Shown here one piece after another: positions 8,289-18,229 of a DNA stretch of 50,822 nucleotides. A model generated the notes under the pieces. It had not been told where the DNA came from. It did no database searches and saw nothing but the letters and a program-made list of their open reading frames with translations. The position numbers and the translations under genes are program-made. How positions within the stretch are numbered: position 1 is the stretch's first letter; each line of letters opens with the position of its first letter. The stretch lies in contig JAFLSE010000018.1 of the NCBI GenBank assembly GCA_022511075.1, positions 1 through 50,822 of the forward strand, in the 5' to 3' direction. The DNA comes from Prevotella sp. Lineage in GTDB: Bacteria; Bacteroidota; Bacteroidia; Bacteroidales; Bacteroidaceae.

Positions 8289-8318
8289 TGGTGTTTCCTA
8301 TTGATTTATATGCGATTG

Positions 8319-8349
8319 CAAATTTACAATAAAATAACCGCCTGCCAAA
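8319..8349 (-). promoter_or_regulatory. Promoter of the argF' run
   Basis: On the minus strand, TTTG (8349-8346), 19 nt, then TAAATTTG (8326-8319), about 30 nt before the argF' start. It fits the Bacteroidetes consensus. Confidence 0.7.
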
Positions 8350-8410
8350 ATAACGACAATGATATTTCCTTCCTTTTGTGAAACATTAACGTAAAACTCA
8401 TACAAAAAGC

Positions 8411-8429
8411 ATAAATATTCGATATTTAT
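8411..8429 (-). terminator. Weak AT-rich hairpin after the asnB remnant
   Basis: ATAAATAT and ATATTTAT pair around a 3-nt loop, followed on the minus strand by GCTTTTTG. The stem is entirely A/T, so this is only a weak candidate terminator for the gene ending at 8459. Confidence 0.35.
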
Positions 8430-8458
8430 TGCCTCATACTCTTGTATTTCGCCCTTTA

Positions 8459-9032
8459 TCAATACGCCTTTTCATGTACTCCTGCAACGGCTCTGCCGCT
8501 GGGGTCGTTCATGTTCTGGAAAGCCTTGTCCCATGCCAATGCCTCAGCAGTGGAACATGCCACGCTGGGCACTGACGGCACACTGCGTGCTGCCGACTCG
8601 CTGGGGAAATGCTCTGCAAAGATAGAACGATAGTAGTATTCCTCCTTGTTGCGCGGTGGATTTATGGGGAAACGCTCCGTAGCATGAGCCATCTGCTCGT
8701 CGCTGACCAATTCGCTTGTCATCTGCTTCAGGGTGTCTATCCAACTGTAGCCCACACCGTCGCTGAACTGCTCTTTCTGTCGCCATGCTACCTCCTCGGG
8801 AAGCATATCGGCGAACGCCTCGTGTACAATCTTTTTCTCCATGGTGCTGCCAGGACACATTTTGTATTCAGGATTGATGCGCATGGCAATGTCAAGAAAC
8901 TCCTTGTCGAGGAAAGGCACACGCCCCTCAACGCCCCACGCCGAAAGCGACTTGTTGGCTCATCTTCAATGCCTTCTGCCTCAACTCTTGAGTCTGTTCC
9001 TTAATGTTGAAAATAGATACTATTCCGCACAT
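8459..9032 (-). pseudogene. asnB: asnB, asparagine synthetase (glutamine-hydrolysing), internally deleted
   Basis: The minus-strand ATG at 9032 begins MCGIVSIFNIKEQTQELRQK, a correct AsnB N-terminus with the glutaminase Cys2. At about 8957-8960 it jumps, in a different reading frame, to NKSLSAWGVEGRVPFLDKEF and continues to the normal C-terminus at 8459. As read, translation from 9032 stops after 34 codons. Intact AsnB has about 555 residues. Only about 25 N-terminal and 166 C-terminal residues remain, so roughly 360 codons (about 1.1 kb) are missing, including most of the glutaminase domain and the ATP-binding SGGLDSS loop. No activity is expected. A collapsed assembly is the alternative to a true deletion. 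Confidence 0.9.
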
Positions 9033-9072
9033 AATTTAACCTTTCTATTTAATATTTGCCATGTTTTGGGTG

Positions 9073-9103
9073 CAAAGTTACTACAAAATGTCATTACACG
9101 AAA
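9073..9103 (-). promoter_or_regulatory. Candidate asnB promoter
   Basis: The -7 box TAACTTTG is exact on the minus strand (9080-9073), 41 nt before the asnB ATG. The -33 region (TTTCG, 9103-9099) is a poor match, so confidence is moderate. Confidence 0.5.
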
Positions 9104-9289
9104 GGAAAGCATAACATTTTGTTATTTAATCGTTACCCACACTTACGTTATATCCATCTTAATTGTTGTATTAGTTACAATTTGTAAGCAAAACGATTAT
9201 ATGATATTACAAATTGCAATTAAGACATAAATTACTCTATCCGACATACCATAGAACATTAATTTGTGTTAAATATATTATGACTTTCA

Positions 9290-9319
9290 TTGTGGAATGA
9301 AAAACAATTTGTACTTTTG
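9290..9319 (+). promoter_or_regulatory. Promoter of the SPFH-RHH pair
   Basis: TTG (9290-9292), 19 nt, TACTTTTG (9312-9319), a good Bacteroidetes promoter about 37 nt before the ATG at 9356. Confidence 0.7.
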
Positions 9320-9355
9320 CGATATCAAAATGATATCAAATAAATATAATAGACT

Positions 9356-10327
9356 ATGGAAACAAAAGAAGTATTATTTAAAGGAAAAGTATTGAATGGC
9401 TTTATTATGTTGTTCTTCAATCTGGCAGTGCTTGCCATGATGATTGCAAGCCTTGTCTGCGGCATTATAGTGTTAAATGAGGACGATTGCAATGAAAGTT
9501 TGGGAGCAATGCTGTTAATAGCAAGCGGTGTGTTGTTCATTGTAAACATCATTATATGGTGCGGTTTCCTTATGCTTGAGCCAAATGAGGCAAGGGTGAT
9601 TACATGGTTTGGCAAATATAGCGGTACGTTCACAAACACAGGCTATTTTTGGATTAACCCTTTTTACAGCACAAAGAAACTGAGCCTGCGCGCCCGCAAC
9701 CTTGACGCACAGCCGATAAAGGTGAACGACAAGACCGGCAATCCAGTGATGATAGGACTCGTGCTTGTGTGGAAACTGAAAGACACCTACAAGGCTCTCT
9801 TTGAAGTTGACTCGCAGACCATGGCATCAAACCCTAATGCTGTTGGCTCGGACACAAAGGGACTTATGAACGCCTTGGAGAACTTCGTGCGTGTGCAAAG
9901 CGATGCAGCACTTCGTCAGGTGGCAGGACAATATGCATACGACGATGAGGACACAAGCGGCAACGAACCTACATTGCGTTCAAGTGCAGAGGAAATAAAT
10001 CAGCAGTTGGAGGAGAAACTCGATGAACGCCTTGCATTAGCAGGCATAGAGGTTGTAGAGGCCCGCATCAACTATCTTGCATACGCCCCGGAGATTGCCG
10101 CCGTGATGCTGCGCCGCCAGCAGGCATCGGCAATTATCACTGCCCGTGAAAAGATTGTGGAAGGTGCTGTAAGCATGGTTAAAATGGCGCTCGACAAACT
10201 GTCAAATGAAAACATCGTAGAACTCGACGACGACAAGAAAGCGGCTATGGTGAGCAACCTACTTGTTGTACTCTGCGGTGACGAGTCTGCCCAGCCTGTG
10301 GTAAACACGGGAACACTTAACCATTGA
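9356..10327 (+). CDS. SPFH (band 7/stomatin-like) domain membrane protein
   Basis: 323 residues. Two hydrophobic segments (about 13-36 and 47-70) anchor the N-terminus. The SPFH domain follows, opening with [19 protein letters not shown] and including the loop [15 protein letters not shown] charged helical region (residues ~210-285) contains the [21 protein letters not shown] segment, typical of SPFH oligomers. Such proteins assemble into large membrane-associated rings that organise membrane domains or hold proteases; the partner is not evident. The stop is followed after 3 nt by a small ribbon-helix-helix gene, so the two are almost certainly co-translated. Confidence 0.9.
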   Translation: METKEVLFKGKVLNGFIMLFFNLAVLAMMIASLVCGIIVLNEDDCNESLGAMLLIASGVLFIVNIIIWCGFLMLEPNEARVITWFGKYSGTFTNTGYFWINPFYSTKKLSLRARNLDAQPIKVNDKTGNPVMIGLVLVWKLKDTYKALFEVDSQTMASNPNAVGSDTKGLMNALENFVRVQSDAALRQVAGQYAYDDEDTSGNEPTLRSSAEEINQQLEEKLDERLALAGIEVVEARINYLAYAPEIAAVMLRRQQASAIITAREKIVEGAVSMVKMALDKLSNENIVELDDDKKAAMVSNLLVVLCGDESAQPVVNTGTLNH

Positions 10328-10330
10328 TGC

Positions 10331-10525
10331 ATGGCTGACAAAAAGACTAAAAGTTTTATTCTGCGCATCGACGGTGATACGATGGATGCAATAGAGGCTT
10401 GGGCTGCGGACGAGTTCCGCAGTACCAATGGTCAATTGCAATGGATTATAACCGAGGCCTTGCGCAAGGCAAAACGCCTACCAAAGAAAAGCCAAAAGAA
10501 AACGGATAGTGCAGATAGTGAATAA
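10331..10525 (+). CDS. Small Arc/MetJ-type ribbon-helix-helix protein
   Basis: 64 residues. The strand [19 protein letters not shown] followed by two helices ([19 protein letters not shown]) matches the ribbon-helix-helix fold of Arc-like DNA-binding proteins. The C-terminus is a lysine-rich tail. It starts 3 nt after the SPFH stop. The fold predicts a dimeric DNA-binding repressor, but no operator was identified and a role in assembling the SPFH protein cannot be excluded. Confidence 0.8.
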   Translation: MADKKTKSFILRIDGDTMDAIEAWAADEFRSTNGQLQWIITEALRKAKRLPKKSQKKTDSADSE

Positions 10526-10585
10526 CTATTCCCATGAAAGTCCGATATTCTTGATTTTCCGCTCAAAGTCGTTGCGGTCGCAAAT

Positions 10586-10612
10586 GGTGGCATTGCAATT
10601 TGCAATGCCACC
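10586..10612. terminator. 13-bp perfect hairpin between convergent genes
   Basis: The arms GGTGGCATTGCAA (10586-10598) and its exact complement (10600-10612) flank a single T. It lies between the stop of the RHH gene (10525) and the stop of the GH3 gene (10648), where a bidirectional terminator is expected. The T-tracts on both sides are short, so termination is inferred from stem strength and position. Confidence 0.6.
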
Positions 10613-10647
10613 GCAAAACACTATCATAACTACCAAAAATCTCCTCA

Positions 10648-12909
10648 TTATTCAACAAGCAATTTCGCTGTCTTTACCTGCTTGCTGTTGCCGCCCACCA
10701 TAATGTCGAACTCGCCGGGCTCAAGCACATAGTCGAGGTTTTTATTGTAGAACTTCAACAGGTCAGGAGTAATCTGAAATTCCACCTTGCGGCTTTCGCC
10801 TGCCTTCAACGCAACGCGCTCAAAACCTTTCAGCTCCTTAACAGGGCGAGATATCGAGGCAACGATGTCGTGAATGTACAGCTGCACTATCTCTACACCA
10901 TCGCGGCTGCCTGTGTTGGTAACCGTAACGGAAGCCTTTACAGAGCCGTCTGCCGACATAGAGGCATTGCTCAGCTGCAAATCGCCATATTCGAATGTGG
11001 TATAAGAAAGTCCGTAACCGAACGGGAACAACGGGTCGTTGCGCACATCGAGGTAGTTGCTGCGATACTTATAATATGTATCGGCATCTTCCTGCACGGG
11101 TCTGCCCGTGTTGAGATGGTTATAGTACAACGGCAGCTGACCAACCGAACGTGGCATAGTGACCGTGAGTTTTCCGCTTGGTGTCTTATCACCAAACACC
11201 ACATCGGCAATGGCATCAGCAGCCTCGCTACCGCCATACCATACATTTAATATTGCAGGCACGTGTTCAACTTCCCAATTCATCACCGTGGCGCGACCAG
11301 AGAAGTTGAGCAGCACTACAGGCTTGCCCGTTGCCACAAGTTCCTGCAAAAGCGCCATCTGTACATCAGGCAGCGAGAGGTCGACACGACTTGACGACTC
11401 GCCCGACATATCGGCACACTCACCCATAGCACAAACAATCACATCTGCCTCATTTGCAATACGCAGTGCTTCTGCCTTCATTACCTTATCATCGCCGCGA
11501 GGTATGGTCTTGCCAAATTCGGCAGCCACCTGCAAAGCCTCATCAGCACAGATGTTGCTACCTTGTGCATACAACAAGGTAGCCTTGCCGTCGAGAGCAC
11601 GTTCCATACTTTCCTTCAATGTAGAATAGCGGTCGGGAGTCTGCGCCACACTCCACGTGCCAGCCATATTGATGCGTGTGTTGGCAAGCGGACCTATCAA
11701 GGCTATCTTGCCGCGCTTTTGCAAAGGCAGCAGGTTGTCGTTGTTTTTCAGCAATACGAATGTCTTGGCAGCAATATCGCGTGCAGCCTTGCGATTTTCG
11801 GCTGTATAGATATCTTTCTTGGCACGTTTGCTGTCAAGATACTTATACGGATCGGCAAACAAACCGAGTTTGTACTTAGCCTCCAATACACGACGGCAAG
11901 CCAAGTCGATGTCGGCAACCGACACCTTGCCTTCCTCTACAGCCTTTCCGAGCAGAGTGATAAATCCCTTTGAGCACATATCCATATCAGTACCTGCCTT
12001 GAGGGCTTTTGCCGTGGATTCATAAAAATCTCCAAGTCCGTGAACCGACATTTCGCCTATCGAGCCATAGTCGGTAACAACGAATCCATCGAAGTTCCAC
12101 TGGTTGCGCAACACATCCGTAAGCAGCCAATGGTTAGCCGTGGCATGCTCTCCGTCAACAAGATTGAACGACGACATCACACTGCCCACACCTGCATCTA
12201 CCGCAGCCTTGTAAGGTGGGAAATACTGGTTGTACATTCTGATGTGACTCATATCAACCGTATTGTAGTCGCGTCCTGCCTCTACTGCTCCATACAGGGC
12301 AAAGTGCTTCATACACGCCATGATATTATATGGTTTCGAGTAGTCGCCCTGATAGCCACGCACCATAGCCTCTGCTATGCGACTGCCGAGGAAAGGGTCT
12401 TCTCCCCCACCCTCGCTTACGCGTCCCCAGCGCGAGTCGAGCGCAATATCGACCATTGGCGAGAAAGTCCAATTGATACCGTCGGCACTACATTCCTTTG
12501 CCGCTATTTGCGCGCTCTGCTCTATGGCTGCCATATCCCAAGAGCACGAGAGTGCAAGAGGAATAGGGAACACTGTCTCATAGCCGTGTATCACGTCCAT
12601 TCCCACAATGAGTGGTATACCCAAGCGCGACTTTTTCACTGCAATGTCCTGCAAGGCACGGATTCTGTCCACACCCTTGATGTTAAACACTCCGCCCATT
12701 TTACCATTGGCGATATCGCCACCAATACTCGTGTTCAGTGCGTCACCTGTCACGATACTTCCTGCAACCATAAGGTTGAGCTGCCCTATCTTTTCTTCAA
12801 GGGTCATTTTCTGCATCAAGCCGTCCACATATTCTTTCATTGGGAGTTTTTGTGCCATTGCTGCGACACCCCACAACAGAACAGCCACCGATGTTATTAC
12901 CTTTTTCAT
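10648..12909 (-). CDS. bglX: Glycoside hydrolase family 3 beta-glucosidase (BglX-like), periplasmic
   Basis: 753 residues, full length for BglX. A signal peptide (about 1-19) is followed by the GH3 TIM-barrel with the KHF motif at 201-203 and nucleophile Asp280 in GFVVTDYGSI. The alpha/beta sandwich (about 380-590) and a C-terminal fibronectin III-like domain follow. It releases terminal beta-linked glucose (or xylose) from oligosaccharides in the periplasm. It lies 45 nt downstream of a broken GH3 gene. I see no promoter in that gap, so its transcription may have depended on sequence lost upstream. Confidence 0.93.
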   Translation of the reverse strand: MKKVITSVAVLLWGVAAMAQKLPMKEYVDGLMQKMTLEEKIGQLNLMVAGSIVTGDALNTSIGGDIANGKMGGVFNIKGVDRIRALQDIAVKKSRLGIPLIVGMDVIHGYETVFPIPLALSCSWDMAAIEQSAQIAAKECSADGINWTFSPMVDIALDSRWGRVSEGGGEDPFLGSRIAEAMVRGYQGDYSKPYNIMACMKHFALYGAVEAGRDYNTVDMSHIRMYNQYFPPYKAAVDAGVGSVMSSFNLVDGEHATANHWLLTDVLRNQWNFDGFVVTDYGSIGEMSVHGLGDFYESTAKALKAGTDMDMCSKGFITLLGKAVEEGKVSVADIDLACRRVLEAKYKLGLFADPYKYLDSKRAKKDIYTAENRKAARDIAAKTFVLLKNNDNLLPLQKRGKIALIGPLANTRINMAGTWSVAQTPDRYSTLKESMERALDGKATLLYAQGSNICADEALQVAAEFGKTIPRGDDKVMKAEALRIANEADVIVCAMGECADMSGESSSRVDLSLPDVQMALLQELVATGKPVVLLNFSGRATVMNWEVEHVPAILNVWYGGSEAADAIADVVFGDKTPSGKLTVTMPRSVGQLPLYYNHLNTGRPVQEDADTYYKYRSNYLDVRNDPLFPFGYGLSYTTFEYGDLQLSNASMSADGSVKASVTVTNTGSRDGVEIVQLYIHDIVASISRPVKELKGFERVALKAGESRKVEFQITPDLLKFYNKNLDYVLEPGEFDIMVGGNSKQVKTAKLLVE

Positions 12910-12954
12910 AGTATATATGTGTTCTTTTTGTTTAGAAACGTGATATATGCCTTT

Positions 12955-13865
12955 TTATTGCAACTTGAATTTCTGTTTTTTAGCAATATTGTCGGACGCA
13001 TTGCCTATCAATGCTTCAAAATAGCCTGGCTCTGCCACCCACTGCCCTGAAACCTCGTCGTAGAAACTCAATGCCTGCTTGTCGATGGTCAGTGCAACTT
13101 CCTTTTCCTCACCAGGCAAAAGGCTTACCTTGGCAAAGGCTCTCAGTTCCTTCACTGGGCGGTCTACCGATGCCTTCAAGTCACTTACATAGAGTTGCAC
13201 GACTTCCTTGCCCTCGAGCGTTCCTGTATTCTTCACGGTTGCGGTGAAGGTGATGCTTCCATCGGCAGCCATCTCGGTCTTGTCAGCACGCACGTCTGTT
13301 ATGGCAAAGGTGGTGTAACTCAATCCGTGTCCAAAGGCGAACGTAGGACGCACCTTGTTCTTATCTGTCCAGCGATAGCCAACATATATGCCTTCCTTGT
13401 ATTCCTCATCTATTATCTTGCTGTCGTCGGTACGCCATATGCCGGGATATGTGTCAAGGGCGTGCGCACCTGACTGTTCGAGGCTTGCAAACCAAGTAAA
13501 CGGCAATTTTCCCGATGGATTCACGTCAGCCAAAGCACGTCAGCCAAAGCGTTGCCTGCCTCGCTGCCTATAAACCAGCCCTGCACCACTGCCGGCACTT
13601 TCTTAATCCATGGCATAGCCACACCATTGCCCAAAATGTTCACATATACCATATTCTTGTTGGCAGCAGCCAATGCCTCTATCAACCTGTCCTGTCCGTA
13701 TGGCAAGCCGTATTCCTTGCGGTCGTTACCTTCACAGTCCTGATAGTCGCTCTTATTTAGTCCGCCGAACATTACAACGTAGTCTGTCGTCCTTGCTTTT
13801 TCCACTGCCTCGGCAATCAATTCTTCGGGAGAGCGCGCGTCGTCAAGGTTTTGTCCTGTGGTAAA
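12955..13865 (-). pseudogene. Second GH3 family gene, 5'-truncated and frameshifted
   Basis: Two reading frames together encode the C-terminal part of a GH3 enzyme. The upstream piece (13865-13521) has the sandwich-domain segment DYVVMFGGLNKSDYQDCEG and ends at GNALADV. The downstream piece (13533-12955) resumes at ADVNPSGKLPFTWF and carries the fibronectin III-like tail. They are split by a 14-bp tandem duplication (CACGTCAGCCAAAG, 13522-13549); removing one copy restores the frame. The upstream piece also meets an in-frame stop at 13866-13868 with no start and no catalytic barrel. The first 60% or so of the gene is therefore missing, and the break lies only about 25 nt from the thiamine promoter on the other strand. 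Confidence 0.88.
13522..13549. repeat. 14-bp tandem duplication causing a frameshift
   Basis: CACGTCAGCCAAAG occurs twice head to tail (13522-13535 and 13536-13549). Deleting one copy joins the two GH3 frames without any amino-acid gap, so the duplication itself is the lesion. Confidence 0.9.
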
Positions 13866-13889
13866 TTAGAGTTATTTTTCGTTAATTAA

Positions 13890-13921
13890 TTTGGCTATAT
13901 TGGAAATAATACCTAACTTTG
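13890..13921 (+). promoter_or_regulatory. Promoter of the thiamine operon
   Basis: TTTG (13890-13893), 20 nt, TAACTTTG (13914-13921), immediately upstream of the TPP riboswitch. Confidence 0.75.
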
Positions 13922-13937
13922 CAATTAGATATAAGTA

Positions 13938-14050
13938 CTCGGGGGTGCCTTGGCAGAGCACGTTTCTATATATTAATGTAATTAATGTGTGAAGCCAGGC
14001 TGAGATTACACCCATTGACCTGATGCAGACAATGCTGCCGTAGGAAATGA
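13938..14050 (+). promoter_or_regulatory. TPP (THI-box) riboswitch aptamer
   Basis: The conserved TPP-aptamer blocks appear in order: GGGGTGCC near 13942, an extended P3 arm, GGCTGAGA at about 14000, ACCC, GACCTGAT and then the ATGCTGCCGTAGGAAA block ending about 14047. It binds thiamine pyrophosphate and represses the downstream biosynthetic genes. The P3 arm carries an AT-rich insertion of roughly 25 nt (TATATATTAATGTAATTAAT), longer than in minimal aptamers. Confidence 0.93.
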
Positions 14051-14078
14051 GAATGATTTTGGGCGTGAAGCCTTCCTT

Positions 14079-14108
14079 GGGTAATGACTGCGGTTGTTAT
14101 CCTTTTTT
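14079..14108 (+). terminator. Riboswitch expression-platform terminator
   Basis: GGGTAAT (14079-14085) can pair with GTTATCC (14096-14102), with two G-U pairs, around a 10-nt loop, and six T residues follow directly (14103-14108). Lying between the aptamer and thiS, it fits a terminator that forms when TPP is bound. The stem is short, so this is a prediction. Confidence 0.6.
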
Positions 14109-14154
14109 GTGCCACGCTGCTCCCTAATGTTTAACGATAAAAATAAACGACGAA

Positions 14155-14352
14155 ATGAAAATCTACATCAACAACAAGGAGACGGAGACTGCTTCCGCAA
14201 CGCTGGAGCAACTTGCCGCAGAACTGAACCTGCCTGCACAGGGCGTGGCTGTGGCTGTGGGCACGAAAATGGTGCAGCGCACGCAGTGGGCGGAAACGCT
14301 GTTGAAAGAAGGCGACAATATTATTGTGATAAAAGCTGCTTGCGGCGGATAG
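14155..14352 (+). CDS. thiS: Sulfur carrier protein ThiS
   Basis: 65-residue ubiquitin-like protein ending in Gly-Gly, the C-terminus that is adenylated and thiocarboxylated to deliver sulfur to ThiG for thiazole formation. The N-terminal MKIYINNKE strand and the GDNIIVIKAACGG end are typical. It is the first gene after the riboswitch, 3 nt before thiE. Confidence 0.95.
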   Translation: MKIYINNKETETASATLEQLAAELNLPAQGVAVAVGTKMVQRTQWAETLLKEGDNIIVIKAACGG

Positions 14353-14355
14353 GCT

Positions 14356-14991
14356 ATGCTTCAGTTTATATCACACTATACGGAGCAATACTCCTATCTC
14401 GACTCCATACGAATGGCGCTTGACGGCGGCTGCCGTTGGGTGCAGCTGCGAATGAAGGACACGGCTGTAGACGATATACGCCCCGTGGCGTTGCAGGCGC
14501 AAAAGATGTGCCGTGAGGCAGGGGCAACGTTTATAATCGACGACCACGTGGAGTTGGTGAAGGAACTGAATGCCGACGGCGTGCATCTCGGCAAGAGCGA
14601 CATGCCCATAGCCGAGGCAAGGGCGATGCTCGGCAAAGGCTTTATTATAGGAGGTACGGCAAACACGTTTGACGATGTGAAGATGCACGCAGATGCAGGT
14701 GCAGACTATATAGGGTGCGGTCCTTTTCGCTTTACTACCACAAAGAAGGGGCTTTCGCCAGTGCTTGGCATCGAGGGCTACAAGAGCATTATACGCAGTA
14801 TGGAAGCGGAGGGCATGAGCATTCCCGTGATAGCGATAGGCGGAATAACGGCAGACGACATTCCTGCTGTGATGCAGACGGGAGTGGCAGGAGTGGCTCT
14901 AAGCGGTACGGTGCTGAGGGCGGAAAAGCCCGTGGAGGAGATGAAGCGTCTGCTGGCACTCATAGATAACATAAAACAACAAGGAAAATAA
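14356..14991 (+). CDS. thiE: Thiamine-phosphate synthase ThiE
   Basis: 211-residue TIM-barrel enzyme joining HMP-pyrophosphate and thiazole phosphate to give thiamine phosphate. Supporting motifs are [43 protein letters not shown] and the phosphate-binding AIGGITADD. All expected active-site segments are present and the length is normal. A second, shorter ThiE-like gene lies at 19369. Confidence 0.95.
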   Translation: MLQFISHYTEQYSYLDSIRMALDGGCRWVQLRMKDTAVDDIRPVALQAQKMCREAGATFIIDDHVELVKELNADGVHLGKSDMPIAEARAMLGKGFIIGGTANTFDDVKMHADAGADYIGCGPFRFTTTKKGLSPVLGIEGYKSIIRSMEAEGMSIPVIAIGGITADDIPAVMQTGVAGVALSGTVLRAEKPVEEMKRLLALIDNIKQQGK

Positions 14992-15011
14992 AAATACCAC
15001 ACACTAAGACA

Positions 15012-15782
15012 ATGAGCAAATTAGTTATTGCAGGAAGGGAGTTTAACTCCCGTCTGTTCGTGGGAACAGGAAAATTCAACGACAACGCCATAATGGCAGA
15101 AGCCATAAAGGCAAGCGAGACGGAAATGGTTACTGTGGCAATGAAGCGCATAGAGCTTGACGACAATCAAGACGACCTGCTCACCCACATAACGAAGAAC
15201 GCCAATATACACCTGCTGCCAAACACATCGGGCGTGCGCAACGCCGAAGAAGCAGTATTTGCCGCGCAGATGTCGCGCGAGGCTTTCGGCACAAACTGGC
15301 TGAAACTTGAGATACACCCAGACCCGCGCTATCTGCTGCCCGACTCGGTAGAGACACTGAAAGCCACGGAACAGCTTGTGAAGATGGGCTTCGTGGTGCT
15401 GCCCTACTGTCAGGCAGATCCCACGCTGTGCAAGCAGTTGGAGGAGGCAGGTGCGGCAACCGTGATGCCTCTCGGTGCACCCATAGGCACCAACAAGGGA
15501 CTGCGCACAAAGGACTTTCTACAGATAATAATAGAGCAAGCCAACGTGCCCGTTGTGATTGATGCCGGCATAGGCGCACCAAGCCATGCCGCCGAGGCAA
15601 TGGAGATGGGAGCCGACTGCTGCCTCATCAACACCGCCATTGCCGTGGCAGGCGACCCAGTGCAGATGGCAGTGGCATTCAAGGAAGCCGTGATAGCAGG
15701 GCGCAGAGCCTACGAGGCGGGATTAGGCGCTGTGAGCGACTCGGCAGAGGCAAGTTCGCCACTGACTGCGTTCCTAAACTGA
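15012..15782 (+). CDS. thiG: Thiazole synthase ThiG
   Basis: 256-residue TIM-barrel enzyme that condenses deoxyxylulose phosphate, dehydroglycine and ThiS-borne sulfur into the thiazole ring. The Schiff-base lysine is Lys98 in [10 protein letters not shown]. Further motifs are [28 protein letters not shown] and [17 protein letters not shown]. Start and length match family norms. It lies 20 nt after thiE. Confidence 0.96.
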   Translation: MSKLVIAGREFNSRLFVGTGKFNDNAIMAEAIKASETEMVTVAMKRIELDDNQDDLLTHITKNANIHLLPNTSGVRNAEEAVFAAQMSREAFGTNWLKLEIHPDPRYLLPDSVETLKATEQLVKMGFVVLPYCQADPTLCKQLEEAGAATVMPLGAPIGTNKGLRTKDFLQIIIEQANVPVVIDAGIGAPSHAAEAMEMGADCCLINTAIAVAGDPVQMAVAFKEAVIAGRRAYEAGLGAVSDSAEASSPLTAFLN

Positions 15783-15800
15783 AATGTATAAACCAAATAA

Positions 15801-17501
<1,701 letters not shown>

Positions 17502-17518
17502 ACTATATAATATAAGTA

Positions 17519-18211
17519 ATGGAATCAAGATACGAACGACAGTTGATGCTGCCCGAGATTGGAGAGGAAGGGCAGCGCAAGTTGGCAAAGGCAAAGGTGC
17601 TTATAGTAGGCGTGGGCGGTCTCGGCTCGCCGTTGTCCATTTATCTTTGCGGTGCCGGCGTGGGCACGATAGGACTGATTGACGACGACGTGGTGAACAT
17701 AACCAACTTGCAAAGGCAGGTGCTATACAGTGAAACGCAGGAAGGCGAGTCGAAGGTGCTTTGTGCGAAACAAAGGCTGGAGTCGCTTAACAGCGAAGTG
17801 AAGATAGAGCCATATCGCATGAGACTCACCAAGGAGAATGCCCGTGAAATTTTTGCAGGATATGACATAGTGGTAGATGCCACCGATAACTTCGCCACGC
17901 GATTTATTATAAGCGATGCCTGCAAAGAGCTTGGCAAGCCGATGGTACACGGTGCGATAAACGGACTTGACGGACAGGTGGCAGTGCTCTGCAAAGGCAA
18001 TGCTACATACAGGACATTGTTTCCCGACGAGGAGGCTGTATTGACGATGCCCCACCCAGGCAAAGCACTGGCAGGAGTAACGCCGGCTGTTGTAGGCAGC
18101 GTTGAGGCTTCGCAGGTGCTGCAACTTATATGCGGCTACGGCGAGCCTCTGATAGACCGCCTTTGGACCATTAACCTGCGCAATATGCAGTCGTTCGTGA
18201 TTGATTTATAA
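17519..18211 (+). CDS. thiF: ThiF/HesA/MoeB-type adenylyltransferase for ThiS
   Basis: 230-residue E1-like enzyme expected to adenylate the ThiS C-terminus. It has the nucleotide-binding GVGGLGSP, DDDVVNITNLQRQ and the catalytic aspartate in DATDNFATRF. Its placement between thiC and thiH makes ThiS the obvious partner. Unusually, I see neither of the two CxxC pairs that bind zinc in E. coli ThiF/MoeB, and the YRCLFP-like cysteine is replaced (TYRTLFP). Adenylation should not need that cysteine. The reduced cysteine set may be a lineage trait. Confidence 0.88.
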   Translation: MESRYERQLMLPEIGEEGQRKLAKAKVLIVGVGGLGSPLSIYLCGAGVGTIGLIDDDVVNITNLQRQVLYSETQEGESKVLCAKQRLESLNSEVKIEPYRMRLTKENAREIFAGYDIVVDATDNFATRFIISDACKELGKPMVHGAINGLDGQVAVLCKGNATYRTLFPDEEAVLTMPHPGKALAGVTPAVVGSVEASQVLQLICGYGEPLIDRLWTINLRNMQSFVIDL

Positions 18212-18229
18212 AAAGGAAAAGACAAGGAG

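Larger units (their letters stand above)
9033..9355. other. Divergent promoter region
   Basis: This 323-nt AT-rich spacer separates the asnB remnant from the SPFH gene. Apart from the promoters listed separately I see no gene, tRNA or strong hairpin. Confidence 0.6.

Noticed and set aside
12040..13050. 336-codon plus-strand ORF antisense to bglX and the GH3 remnant
   Set aside because: Composition unlike neighbours and no family motifs; the minus-strand frame encodes a complete GH3 enzyme.
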